This document shows, in pieces, positions 1 to 6,819 of a DNA stretch of 20,383 bases. Where the stretch lies: assembly GCA_021782295.1 (NCBI GenBank), contig JAJXVC010000011.1:1-20383 (forward strand), read 5' to 3'. Within the stretch, counting starts at the first letter, position 1. Each line of letters begins with the position of its first letter. The DNA is from a bacterium. GTDB lineage: Bacteria; Eremiobacterota; Eremiobacteria; Baltobacterales; Baltobacteraceae. The position numbers and the translations under genes were made by a program. The notes under the pieces were generated by a model that saw only the letters and a list, made by a program, of their open reading frames with translations, made no database searches and was not told the origin of the DNA.

Positions 1-348
1 GAGATAATCGGCCTGCGTGACCGAGAGCAGCGTCGTCGCGACCAGCGCGATCAGCGCCAGCAGCCACCATCGCGCCTCGCGCGAACGGAGGCGCTGAAGG
101 AGCGCGGGGTGCGCGCAAAGCCCGAGTACAACCGCGAGCAACGCGACTTTGGGGAGCGTCACCGTCGTGTGCCCGACGCCGTGCGCAAACGCGAAGGGAG
201 CGCTTGCGATAAGGGCGAGCAGCCCGTAGAGCGCCCGCTTCTGCGCGAGCAGCGCGATGGCAATAAATGCCGCGGTGAAGAGCATGAACCAGATGGGGTC
301 GAGCGCGGGAATCTCCACGAAACGATCGACCACCGGGCGATAGTGCAT
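1..348 (-). CDS. O-antigen ligase-like polytopic membrane protein (N-terminal part, runs off the window)
   Basis: This minus-strand gene begins at an ATG at 346-348 and is open through position 1, giving the first 116 residues only. The translation starts MHYRPVVDRFVEIPALDP and then shows strongly hydrophobic segments at about residues 17-35, 39-53, 60-78 and 90-108, separated by short basic loops (for example RLRSREARWW). This layout is what the N-terminal end of Wzy/WaaL-type O-antigen polymerases and ligases looks like, and the window is rich in surface-polysaccharide genes. The diagnostic ligase loop would lie outside the window, so the family call is inference from topology and context. 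The gene diverges from the phosphorylase at 393 with only 44 bases between starts, and a perfect hairpin lies in that gap. Other polytopic membrane proteins cannot be excluded. Confidence 0.55.
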   Translation of the reverse strand, partial: MHYRPVVDRFVEIPALDPIWFMLFTAAFIAIALLAQKRALYGLLALIASAPFAFAHGVGHTTVTLPKVALLAVVLGLCAHPALLQRLRSREARWWLLALIALVATTLLSVTQADYL

Positions 349-359
349 GGGCGCAGGGC

Positions 360-380
360 TTCGCCTTTCGAGAAGGCGAA
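360..380. promoter_or_regulatory. Perfect inverted repeat in the divergent promoter gap
   Basis: The 21 bases form an 8-bp perfect inverted repeat (TTCGCCTT / AAGGCGAA) around a 5-base centre. It lies between the divergent starts at 348 (minus) and 393 (plus), so it could be an operator or a 5' leader hairpin. The second arm (GAGAAGG) also resembles a Shine-Dalgarno, but it sits too far from the ATG at 393 to be optimal. The function is inferred. Confidence 0.35.
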
Positions 381-392
381 ACCCCGCCGACG

Positions 393-1643
393 ATGGACGA
401 GCAGGCGATGCGCACGGCGATCGAGCGCAAGCGCGACGGCGAGAGCCTCGGGGCCGGCACTTGGCGCGATATCGTCGCCGCCTATGCAAGCGGTGCGGTC
501 GACGATGCGCAGATGGCGGCGCTGGCGATGGCAGTGCATTTCCGCGAACTCGATATCGACGAGATCGTCGCACTCACCGAAGCGATGGTCGAGAGCGGAG
601 AACGCCTCCACTTCCCGCGCAATCCTTTTGTGGTCGACAAACATTCCAGCGGCGGCGTCAGCGATATCGTCTCGCTCGTAGCCGTGCCGATCGTTTCGGC
701 TTGCGGTGTTCCGGTGGCGAAACTCTCCGGCCGCGCGCTCGGACATACCGGCGGAACGATCGATAAACTCGAAGCGATACCCGGTTTTCGCAGTGCGCTT
801 GGGAGCGGTGAATTCATCGCCCAAGTGGAGCGCATCGGCTGTGCCATCGCTGCGGCGAGCGAGGCGCTCGCTCCGGCAGATAAGCGGCTCTATCGTCTGC
901 GCGACCGAACAGGAAGCGTACCGAGCGTCGGGCTGATCGTCGCTTCGATTCTCTCGAAGAAGATCGCTGGCGGCGCGCATGGATTCGTCTTCGATGTAAA
1001 ATGCGGTAGTGCGGCATTCATGCGCGACGAGCAGGGAGCGGTGCTGCTTGCGCGTCGACTGGTGGAGGTCGCGGAGCGATTCGGTCGCTCGGCACACGCG
1101 ATCGTGAGCGCGATGAACGAACCGCTCGGGCGTTGCATCGGCACGGGGATCGAAACGATCGAAGCGCGCGATTTCTTGCGCGGCACGCGCAGCGATGCGC
1201 GCGTGCTCGAACTCGTGACTGCTGTGGCTACGAAGATGCTCGCGCTCGGCGGCGTTCACGACGGCGAACGCCGGGCCGCCGAAGCGCTTGCCGACGGGAG
1301 TGCATACGAACGATTCGTCGCCCTCGTGGAGGCGCAGGGCGCGACGCGCGGCGCGCTCGAAGCGCTCGTCGCGGCGCCGGATGCATACGAAGTTATTGCC
1401 GGCCGCAGCGGAGTGGTTGCAACGATCGATGCAGTCGCGCTGGGAAACGCCGCGCGTCGGCTAACGCAGCAATTCCCAACGGCGGGAATTGAACTTTCCG
1501 TCCGCGTGGGGCAGCGCGTCGAACTCGGGCAACCAATTGCGACGATTTACGGCACGGGCGTATTTGCGCATGAAATTCAAAGTGCGGTCGTCATCGTTGA
1601 AAAAGGCATAGAACCGCCGCCGCTCGTGATGACGACCATTTAA
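393..1643 (+). CDS. deoA: Pyrimidine-nucleoside / thymidine phosphorylase
   Basis: The product cleaves thymidine, deoxyuridine or uridine with phosphate to the free base and (deoxy)ribose-1-phosphate, a cytosolic salvage reaction. The 416-residue protein has the family hallmarks in order: the phosphate-binding KHSSGGVSD (about 83-91), the signature SGRALGHTGGTIDKLE (112-127), YRLRDRTGSV, SILSKK and DVKCGSAAFM. R170, S185 and K189 fall where the E. coli enzyme has its substrate-binding Arg, Ser and Lys. Length is slightly short for the family (about 430-440). The ATG at 393 is given, but the ATG at 408 (MRTAIERKRDG) matches the usual family N-terminus better and has GAGCAGG just upstream, so the true start may be residue 6. 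The sequence alone does not separate thymidine-specific DeoA from broader Pdp. The pathway partner deoB lies 7 kb downstream on the same strand. Confidence 0.93.
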   Translation: MDEQAMRTAIERKRDGESLGAGTWRDIVAAYASGAVDDAQMAALAMAVHFRELDIDEIVALTEAMVESGERLHFPRNPFVVDKHSSGGVSDIVSLVAVPIVSACGVPVAKLSGRALGHTGGTIDKLEAIPGFRSALGSGEFIAQVERIGCAIAAASEALAPADKRLYRLRDRTGSVPSVGLIVASILSKKIAGGAHGFVFDVKCGSAAFMRDEQGAVLLARRLVEVAERFGRSAHAIVSAMNEPLGRCIGTGIETIEARDFLRGTRSDARVLELVTAVATKMLALGGVHDGERRAAEALADGSAYERFVALVEAQGATRGALEALVAAPDAYEVIAGRSGVVATIDAVALGNAARRLTQQFPTAGIELSVRVGQRVELGQPIATIYGTGVFAHEIQSAVVIVEKGIEPPPLVMTTI

Positions 1644-1654
1644 GATCGTCGGCA

Positions 1655-3067
1655 ATGAAGAACAAGGCATCGGTCATCTGTGGAGGTTTAGCCTTCGCGG
1701 TGCCGCTGTCGGTTTACGTGTGTTCGCTCATGCCGTCGTTTGGATTTTGGGATGTCGGCGAAATGCAGACGGTTCCATATATTTTCGGCATCGCTCATCC
1801 CACCGGCTTCCCGACCTTCGTGCTCCTCGCCGGAGCATTCGCGCACATCATCGGGATCGGGAACGTCGCGTGGCGGATGAACCTCTTTTCCGCGCTTGCC
1901 GTCGCGACGAGTGCATGGATGCTGTTCGCCGCATTGCTCGAAGTCAAGGTGTTGCCCATCGCTTCCCTTTCAGCTGTCCTCGTATTCGCATTTACGCAAG
2001 CGGTGTGGTTTCACGCAACTCGGGCTGATGTCCACGATCTGGTACTGTGCTTCGAGGCGCTGGCATTTCTTTTTGTCATTCGCTGGCGCGTACGCGGGCG
2101 CGTGCGCGATCTCATTTTTGGGTGTTTTGCCGTCGGACTAGCGTTAGCAACACACCCCGTCGCCGTCTGGACGCTTCCCGGTCTCCTCTTGCTTGCGCTT
2201 ACCGGAACGCGACGTTTGCCAATGCGCGCCATTCCGGCGGCAATCGGTGCGTTGGTCGCACCATTGTTGCTCTACTGCTACGTCCCGCTGAGAAGTGCAG
2301 AGGTGTCGGCGTTGCGGCTCGATCCCACCGTGGCACTCGGGCTTCCGCCGGGGCAGCCATTCTGGGATTATGCCCATACCTCGGGCAGCCTCGGTAGCCT
2401 GATATGGTTTCTTTCCGGAGCGCAATTCTCTCCCGGTCGGGCGATGTTCGCGATATTCGCGCCATCGCACATTGCGTATGCGCTCGTGCATGGCGGCTTA
2501 TTCGTGTTGCATCAGCTGAATATTGTAGCGGCGATAGCCGTAATCATCAGCGTGTTCGCGTTACTCGTCGGCGAGCCGCTGCTTGCAATAGGATCGCTGC
2601 TTGCCGGTGGCCTCGGGCTGCCATTCACGTTTGCCTATTTGATCGAAGCAGACAAAAAAAGCTATTTGTTGTTTGCATTATGGACTTTAGCGTTTGTGTT
2701 GGGCCTAAGTAGTGCTCGGCTGCATCGGGTACCGAAATGGGCGACATCGACGGTGATCTTGCTTCTTGCCGTCGGACTATTTTGGGCGAACCGAGGAATT
2801 TTTAATGAACGCAACGATTTGCGTGCGCCGACATACGTGCGGTATGTGCTTTCCGAGACCCCGAAAGATGCGATTGTCGTCGCCCCGTGGGTACTCGCTA
2901 CACCGATAGCGTATTGTCTCTATGTCGAGCATCGATGTGGAAACCGGCTCTTGGTAACGGCAAAGCTCCATCGAGCGACATTCGCAGCGATACGTCGCCT
3001 GACCGTGCGCCCAATTTATGAAGTAAAAGATCATAAGCCAATGCCGATCGTGAAGGAGATAAGGTGA
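1655..3067 (+). CDS. DUF2723-type polytopic membrane protein (putative lipid-dependent glycosyltransferase)
   Basis: This is a 470-residue protein with roughly ten or more hydrophobic membrane segments. The N-terminus carries the pattern typical of DUF2723 proteins: a first membrane helix, then FWDVGEMQTVPYIFG and AHPTGFPTF (about 31-55), i.e. the acidic D/E pair and the HP(T/P)G motif that in GT-C-like enzymes lies in the first extracytoplasmic loop. The C-terminal 100 residues are more polar and include ATPIAYCLYVEHRCGNR. GT-C relatives transfer sugars from polyprenyl-phosphate donors on the outer face of the membrane; that role here is inferred. It starts 11 bases after the phosphorylase stop and shares a GTGA stop/start overlap with the next gene, so the two are likely co-translated. 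Base composition is visibly lower in GC than the phosphorylase, consistent with a variable surface-glycan gene. Confidence 0.75.
   Translation: MKNKASVICGGLAFAVPLSVYVCSLMPSFGFWDVGEMQTVPYIFGIAHPTGFPTFVLLAGAFAHIIGIGNVAWRMNLFSALAVATSAWMLFAALLEVKVLPIASLSAVLVFAFTQAVWFHATRADVHDLVLCFEALAFLFVIRWRVRGRVRDLIFGCFAVGLALATHPVAVWTLPGLLLLALTGTRRLPMRAIPAAIGALVAPLLLYCYVPLRSAEVSALRLDPTVALGLPPGQPFWDYAHTSGSLGSLIWFLSGAQFSPGRAMFAIFAPSHIAYALVHGGLFVLHQLNIVAAIAVIISVFALLVGEPLLAIGSLLAGGLGLPFTFAYLIEADKKSYLLFALWTLAFVLGLSSARLHRVPKWATSTVILLLAVGLFWANRGIFNERNDLRAPTYVRYVLSETPKDAIVVAPWVLATPIAYCLYVEHRCGNRLLVTAKLHRATFAAIRRLTVRPIYEVKDHKPMPIVKEIR
3053..3066 (+). promoter_or_regulatory. Shine-Dalgarno deciding the GTG start of the beta-propeller gene
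   Basis: AAGGAGAT at 3053-3060 sits just ahead of a GTG at 3064. The GTG overlaps the TGA stop (3065-3067) of the upstream membrane protein, which supports translational coupling and fixes the start of the propeller gene. Confidence 0.75.
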
Positions 3068-4332
3068 AAAAGCTCGTTTTTATCGCCGTCGCACTCGCGC
3101 TTTTCCCGGCCTGTAGCGCTGCGCGAGCGCAGCTTCCGAGGCAATGGACGGCATTTCGATATAACCCGGAACTCAACGCTGTTGTCGCACGAAAAAGCGG
3201 AATGAGCGTGCGGTGGAAGTTTAAGGCAAACGGCGGCATCTCGTCGAGCCCTACGCTTTCCGGCGATAGCCTCTTTGTTGCAAGTAGCGGAGGGTCGCTT
3301 TACGCACTCAACGTTCGCACCGGGAAATTACTATGGAGATTCAAAGCGCGTAACGATCTGATGACCGCCCCGATCGTTACCGGGCAGACGGTCATCGTTG
3401 CTGAAGGAAATAATTACGGCACGAACTTCGACCCGAATAACTACCTCTTGCTCGGCACCGGATCGAGCCGAATTCTCGGAATCGATGCCGTCACGGGAGC
3501 CCAGCGTTGGAAGTTTGCCGTTCCTGCAAGCGCGATGTCCACCGGCGCGATTGTCGACGGGATGTACGTACATCACGACGCATCGGGGATGCTCTTTGCG
3601 ATTGACGCTACGACGGGGAAATATCGTTGGCGCGAATATCTGCAATCAACCGCGACGATGAGCGCGGCGAACAGGTTCCACGGGAGCGATGTGGTCACCG
3701 CAGGAGATTATCCCGACGATGTGATTGCCTTCGATGGGAAGAACGGGCGCATTCTTTGGCGCAAGCATTTCCCCAACGATTCGGCTGCTTTTGACGATTG
3801 CCCGCTTGCAAGCGATGGTACGGACATATACGGTATGTATCTTGCGCACCCCGCAGGAAGCCGATACAAGTTCGTTGGTTTTCGGACGCCGGGAATAGAG
3901 CACGCATACGCGCTCGACGGGAGGACCGGACGCCTTCTCTGGGATCGAACGCTCGTTCCCGGAAATGTACCAATCAATAACGCCGCGAGTATTCCCCTCA
4001 TCTATCGGGGGATGTTGTATGTAGGGAGCGCCATCAGCCGAACCGTTTTTGCCCTGGATACGCGGACGGGAAAAATTCGTTGGAAGTTGCGCGCAGATGG
4101 GAAAGTGAAAGGCGGGAAAGTCGCCGTTGGCGGTGTCGTGTATTTCGGGGATACAGCCGGAACGCTTTGGGCGGTGAACGCGGCCAGCGGGAAGGTTCTC
4201 GGCCGCAAGCGGATCGCCGATTCCTTCAACATCGGGTCGCCGATCATCGTGGGGCGCACATTGATTATCGGAGGCAAAAAAGGGTATGTCTATGCGCTAC
4301 CGCTCGATTCGTTTTCGAAGAAGCAGCGCTAA
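3064..4332 (+). CDS. Secreted PQQ-type (pyrrolo-quinoline quinone-like) beta-propeller repeat protein
   Basis: The 422-residue protein begins with a signal peptide (MKKLVFIAVALALFP...ARA-Q, likely cleaved near residue 22). At least seven repeats follow with the PQQ-propeller blade signature: a hydrophobic-A/G-x-D/N stretch, then TGK/TGR, then a W-containing strand. Examples are SLYALNVRTGKLLWRF, ILGIDAVTGAQRWKF, LFAIDATTGKYRWRE, VIAFDGKNGRILWRK, AYALDGRTGRLLWDR, VFALDTRTGKIRWKL and LWAVNAASGKVLGRK. The blades fit a 7- or 8-bladed propeller acting outside the cytoplasmic membrane. Such repeats occur both in quinoprotein dehydrogenases and in non-catalytic scaffolds such as BamB. I see no cytochrome-c CxxCH motif and no extended dehydrogenase N-terminus, so a non-catalytic binding role is more likely. 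It is coupled by a GTGA overlap to the DUF2723-type membrane protein, suggesting joint work on a surface glycan or protein. Confidence 0.85.
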   Translation: MKKLVFIAVALALFPACSAARAQLPRQWTAFRYNPELNAVVARKSGMSVRWKFKANGGISSSPTLSGDSLFVASSGGSLYALNVRTGKLLWRFKARNDLMTAPIVTGQTVIVAEGNNYGTNFDPNNYLLLGTGSSRILGIDAVTGAQRWKFAVPASAMSTGAIVDGMYVHHDASGMLFAIDATTGKYRWREYLQSTATMSAANRFHGSDVVTAGDYPDDVIAFDGKNGRILWRKHFPNDSAAFDDCPLASDGTDIYGMYLAHPAGSRYKFVGFRTPGIEHAYALDGRTGRLLWDRTLVPGNVPINNAASIPLIYRGMLYVGSAISRTVFALDTRTGKIRWKLRADGKVKGGKVAVGGVVYFGDTAGTLWAVNAASGKVLGRKRIADSFNIGSPIIVGRTLIIGGKKGYVYALPLDSFSKKQR

Positions 4333-4345
4333 CCGCTACCGCCGA

Positions 4346-5293
4346 TCAACGTTCGCCGGATCGGTCGACGCTACGAATTAAGTAGAGCGGCCTCCCTTTG
4401 ACTTCGTCGTAAATGCGCCCGATATATTCGCCGAGAATACCGATGCCGATCAATTGGACGCCGCCGAGAAAGAGTACCGCGACGATCGTTGATGCCCAGC
4501 CACGCGTGTATCCCGGCGGGTGCAGGCTGAAGAGTTTGAAGCCGACGACGACGAGCGCGTAGACGATTGCCGCGGCGCTGGTGAAGAAACCGAAGTACGA
4601 GACGAAACGGAGCGGCACGTCGGAGAACGAGGTGATGCCGTCGACGGCGAAGCGCATCATTTTCGCGAACGGATACTTCGTGGCCCCGGTGAGGCGTTCG
4701 TCGCGGTCGTACTCGACGCCGATCTGCCGGAAGCCGACCCAACTCACCATGCCGCGCAGAAAACGATGCCGTTCCGGCGAGCGTCGCAGCGCCTCGACGA
4801 CGCGTCGACTCATCAAGCGAAAATCCCCGGTATCGACCGGAATCGAAACTTTCGTCAGCCGCTTGATGAGGCGATAGAAAATCCGCGCGGTAAGCAACTT
4901 GAAGAAACTCTCGCCTTTGCGCGTGCGCCGCACCGCATAAACGACATCGAAGCCTTCGCGATAGCGCGCAAGAAAATCGGCGATGAGTTCGGGCGGATCT
5001 TGCAGGTCGCCGTCCATCAGCACCACCGCGTCGCCTTGCGCGAGCTCGATGCCGGCGGTCGCAGCGAGTTGGTGCCCAAAATTACGCGAGAGATCGACGA
5101 CCACGATATGGGCATATCGCTCGATTGCCGCGCGCATCGACGCGAGCGTTCCGTCGGAGCTCCCGTCGTTGACGAGCACGACTTCGTAGCCCTCATCGCC
5201 GACGATGCGCTCCAGCAAAGGAACCAAGCGCTCGAGCAGCGGCGCGACGTTTTTTTCCTCGTTAAACATGGGCACGACGACGCTTACAAGCAT
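4346..5293 (-). CDS. Family 2 glycosyltransferase, GtrB/ArnC/DPM1-like (polyprenyl-phosphate sugar synthase)
   Basis: The enzyme should transfer a sugar from a nucleotide donor to undecaprenyl phosphate on the cytoplasmic face of the membrane. From the ATG at 5293 the protein is 315 residues. It contains the GT2 core SVVVPMFNEE (4-13), the nucleotide-binding VNDGSSDGT (41-49), the metal-binding MDGDLQDPP (93-101), VDTGDFRLM (153-161) and ERHRFLRGMVSWVGF (174-188). Two C-terminal membrane helices follow (about 229-255 and 268-292), then the closing GEYIGRIYDEVKGRPLY. That ending is characteristic of the GtrB group. The frame is open far upstream, but the extension is low-complexity antisense of the divergent lipoprotein and is not credible. 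It converges on the propeller gene with 13 bases between stops and diverges from the lipoprotein across 79 bases. Confidence 0.9.
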   Translation of the reverse strand: MLVSVVVPMFNEEKNVAPLLERLVPLLERIVGDEGYEVVLVNDGSSDGTLASMRAAIERYAHIVVVDLSRNFGHQLAATAGIELAQGDAVVLMDGDLQDPPELIADFLARYREGFDVVYAVRRTRKGESFFKLLTARIFYRLIKRLTKVSIPVDTGDFRLMSRRVVEALRRSPERHRFLRGMVSWVGFRQIGVEYDRDERLTGATKYPFAKMMRFAVDGITSFSDVPLRFVSYFGFFTSAAAIVYALVVVGFKLFSLHPPGYTRGWASTIVAVLFLGGVQLIGIGILGEYIGRIYDEVKGRPLYLIRSVDRSGER

Positions 5294-5372
5294 GAGCCGC
5301 ACGTTCGACGCCGTCGCCGCTGAGGCTTGCAGGGTGGGATGAGGCTTTGTCCGTCGCGAAAAGAACGCCATC

Positions 5373-5996
5373 GTGTATCGTTCGCGTTTTCTTTTGCTGC
5401 TCTCCGCCCTCGCTCTGAGCGCCTGTGCGGGCCACCCGGCATCTCCGGTGAGTACTGCATCGCCGGCCGCGGCGGCCTCGGCCTCACCGGCCCCGCGACC
5501 CTCGGCTTCCCCGGCGAGGCCCGCGCTGAAGCGGGGCGCTACGAGCGCGCCCGTTGCCCCAAGCAGCGCCCCGCCGTCCCCCGCCCCCACGCCCGCTTCG
5601 ACTGCAGCTCCGACGGCGATGCCGACGGCGATGCCGACGGCGATGCCGACAGCCACGCCGTCGATCCGTATCGTGAAGCCGACGCCGACGCACGCGCCGC
5701 AGCCGAAGGCAACGCCCGCGCCGCGGATCCTCTCGTACAATTTAAGCGAGCGGAATTTTCACCCCGGCGACCACGTCTACGGAAGCGCACTTGCAACGCT
5801 CAACGTCGCGAGCATCGAAGTGCGCATCGACGGCTACAGCATGTCGATGGACAAGGTTGGGCCCGGGCGTTTCACGCTCGACTACACGGTGCCGAATTAT
5901 CCGTTCTTCGTGCGCGGGCCGATCTCGATTCTCGTGATCGCTCGCAATACGCAGGGCGCCGCGACCACGACAACCCTGAGCGGCTCGTTGCAGTAG
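5373..5996 (+). CDS. Pro/Ala/Ser-rich lipoprotein with C-terminal beta-sandwich-like domain
   Basis: The 207-residue protein starts at GTG. It has a lipoprotein signal peptide with lipobox L15-S16-A17-C18 (LLLLSALALSACAG), so the mature protein should be lipid-anchored. Residues 19 to about 115 are a low-complexity linker rich in Ala, Pro, Ser and Thr that includes a PTAM repeat, likely a flexible or cell-wall-spanning tether. The last 90 residues (from about RILSYNLSERNFHPGD) look like a small all-beta module with alternating hydrophobics (ATLNVASIEVRIDGYSM, ISILVIARNTQGA). That pattern resembles an Ig-like or bacterial-surface sandwich. I do not recognise a named family. Its stop is only 4 bases from the stop of the convergent gene. 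Confidence 0.7.
   Translation: MYRSRFLLLLSALALSACAGHPASPVSTASPAAAASASPAPRPSASPARPALKRGATSAPVAPSSAPPSPAPTPASTAAPTAMPTAMPTAMPTATPSIRIVKPTPTHAPQPKATPAPRILSYNLSERNFHPGDHVYGSALATLNVASIEVRIDGYSMSMDKVGPGRFTLDYTVPNYPFFVRGPISILVIARNTQGAATTTTLSGSLQ
5610..5657 (+). repeat. 12-bp tandem repeat encoding PTAM
   Basis: Three perfect copies of CCGACGGCGATG (5610-5645) are followed by a diverged fourth (5646-5657). They encode Pro-Thr-Ala-Met three times, then Pro-Thr-Ala-Thr, inside the linker of the lipoprotein. Because the unit is 12 bases, copy-number change by slippage would stay in frame and only lengthen or shorten the tether. Confidence 0.9.
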
Positions 5997-6000
5997 CCGT

Positions 6001-6819
6001 TTACGGGCGCGGCGTCGGAACCCCCGGCGGAAGATTCGGGAAGGGCGCCGGATTGAATTGCGTAGGCATCGCGTTCGGCTGTGCGGTGATGCCGTTACTG
6101 GAATCGTCAGCCCAGCGATAGACGATATCGCCGACCGCGCGCGCATCGGCATCGCTGATGAGTAGGGTGCGCGGCTTGCGCGCCATGCCGTTCTCAGCAC
6201 GCTCGACGGTCTGCAACGAACCGCGCGTGTAGAGATAGCGGAAATCGGTCCCCGATGCGAGTTTGCGCGTCACGCGAAAATGCAGCGCATCGACGCGATG
6301 CATCAGGATCGCTTGCGGGTTCCAGTCGCTGGCGTCGGTGGTGATATAGACCTGCGCGTTCATGGGCGTGTTCGGCGGCACCTGAACGGTGAACGTCACG
6401 GCGACGATCTTTCCGGGAGTGAAATGTGGATGAAACTGATCGGGGTGTGCATGCGGGTTCGGCGTCGGTGTCGGCAGCGAGAACGGCGTCGAGAGCGCAA
6501 CGACGAATTTTTGGAGCGTCGGCGGCGGTGTCTCGATCGGCAACGGTGCGCCGGAGAGTTCGATCGCGTCCACCTTCCCAAAATCATCGAAGAAAATGCG
6601 CGCAAAATCCTGCGGTTCGGGCGTCTTCGCCGTCGGTTTTAGGCTCTTCGCATCGAGGATGCGCACCCGGTCGGCGAGTTGAAACGCGTCGCCGGTGGTG
6701 AGGAAGATATAGCCGCGCTCGAAATCGAGCACCTGCCCGGTCATATGCAGGCCGGTAGGGGCGGCCGCCGCTGCCAGCAGCAGCGCCGAAAGGGCGAGGA
6801 GCGGAAGAATACGTTTCAT
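6001..6819 (-). CDS. Secreted protein with a starch-binding-like (CBM20/AMPK-GBD-like) domain
   Basis: From the ATG at 6819 the protein is 272 residues with a signal peptide (MKRILPLLALSALLLAAAAA). The first 100 residues include a compact beta-rich stretch (GQVLDFERGYIFLTTGDAFQ), followed by a Pro-rich, His-containing linker (about 97-132). Residues about 138-238 look like a starch-binding or glycogen-binding sandwich: VYITTDASDWNPQ, then MHRVDALHFRVTRKL, then FRYLYTRGSLQTVE. That last segment is close to the (Y/F)K(Y/F)TRGSWxxVE strand common in CBM20-type and related domains. The tail is Pro/Asn-rich. It starts inside an ATGA overlap with the stop of the upstream LptD-like gene, so the pair is translationally coupled. 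A role in binding surface glycan in the periplasm or at the outer membrane is inferred; no catalytic motif is visible. Confidence 0.7.
   Translation of the reverse strand: MKRILPLLALSALLLAAAAAPTGLHMTGQVLDFERGYIFLTTGDAFQLADRVRILDAKSLKPTAKTPEPQDFARIFFDDFGKVDAIELSGAPLPIETPPPTLQKFVVALSTPFSLPTPTPNPHAHPDQFHPHFTPGKIVAVTFTVQVPPNTPMNAQVYITTDASDWNPQAILMHRVDALHFRVTRKLASGTDFRYLYTRGSLQTVERAENGMARKPRTLLISDADARAVGDIVYRWADDSSNGITAQPNAMPTQFNPAPFPNLPPGVPTPRP

Noticed and set aside
159..1259. Long open frame antisense to the phosphorylase
   Set aside because: It is Arg/His/Asp-rich shadow coding, with no recognisable motif, opposite a gene with unmistakable family signatures. GC-rich DNA produces such frames routinely.
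5294..5740. N-terminal extension of the GtrB-like glycosyltransferase with a GIAV repeat
   Set aside because: The repeat is only the antisense of the lipoprotein PTAM repeat. The GT2 core begins right at the ATG at 5293 and the divergent lipoprotein has a proper lipobox.
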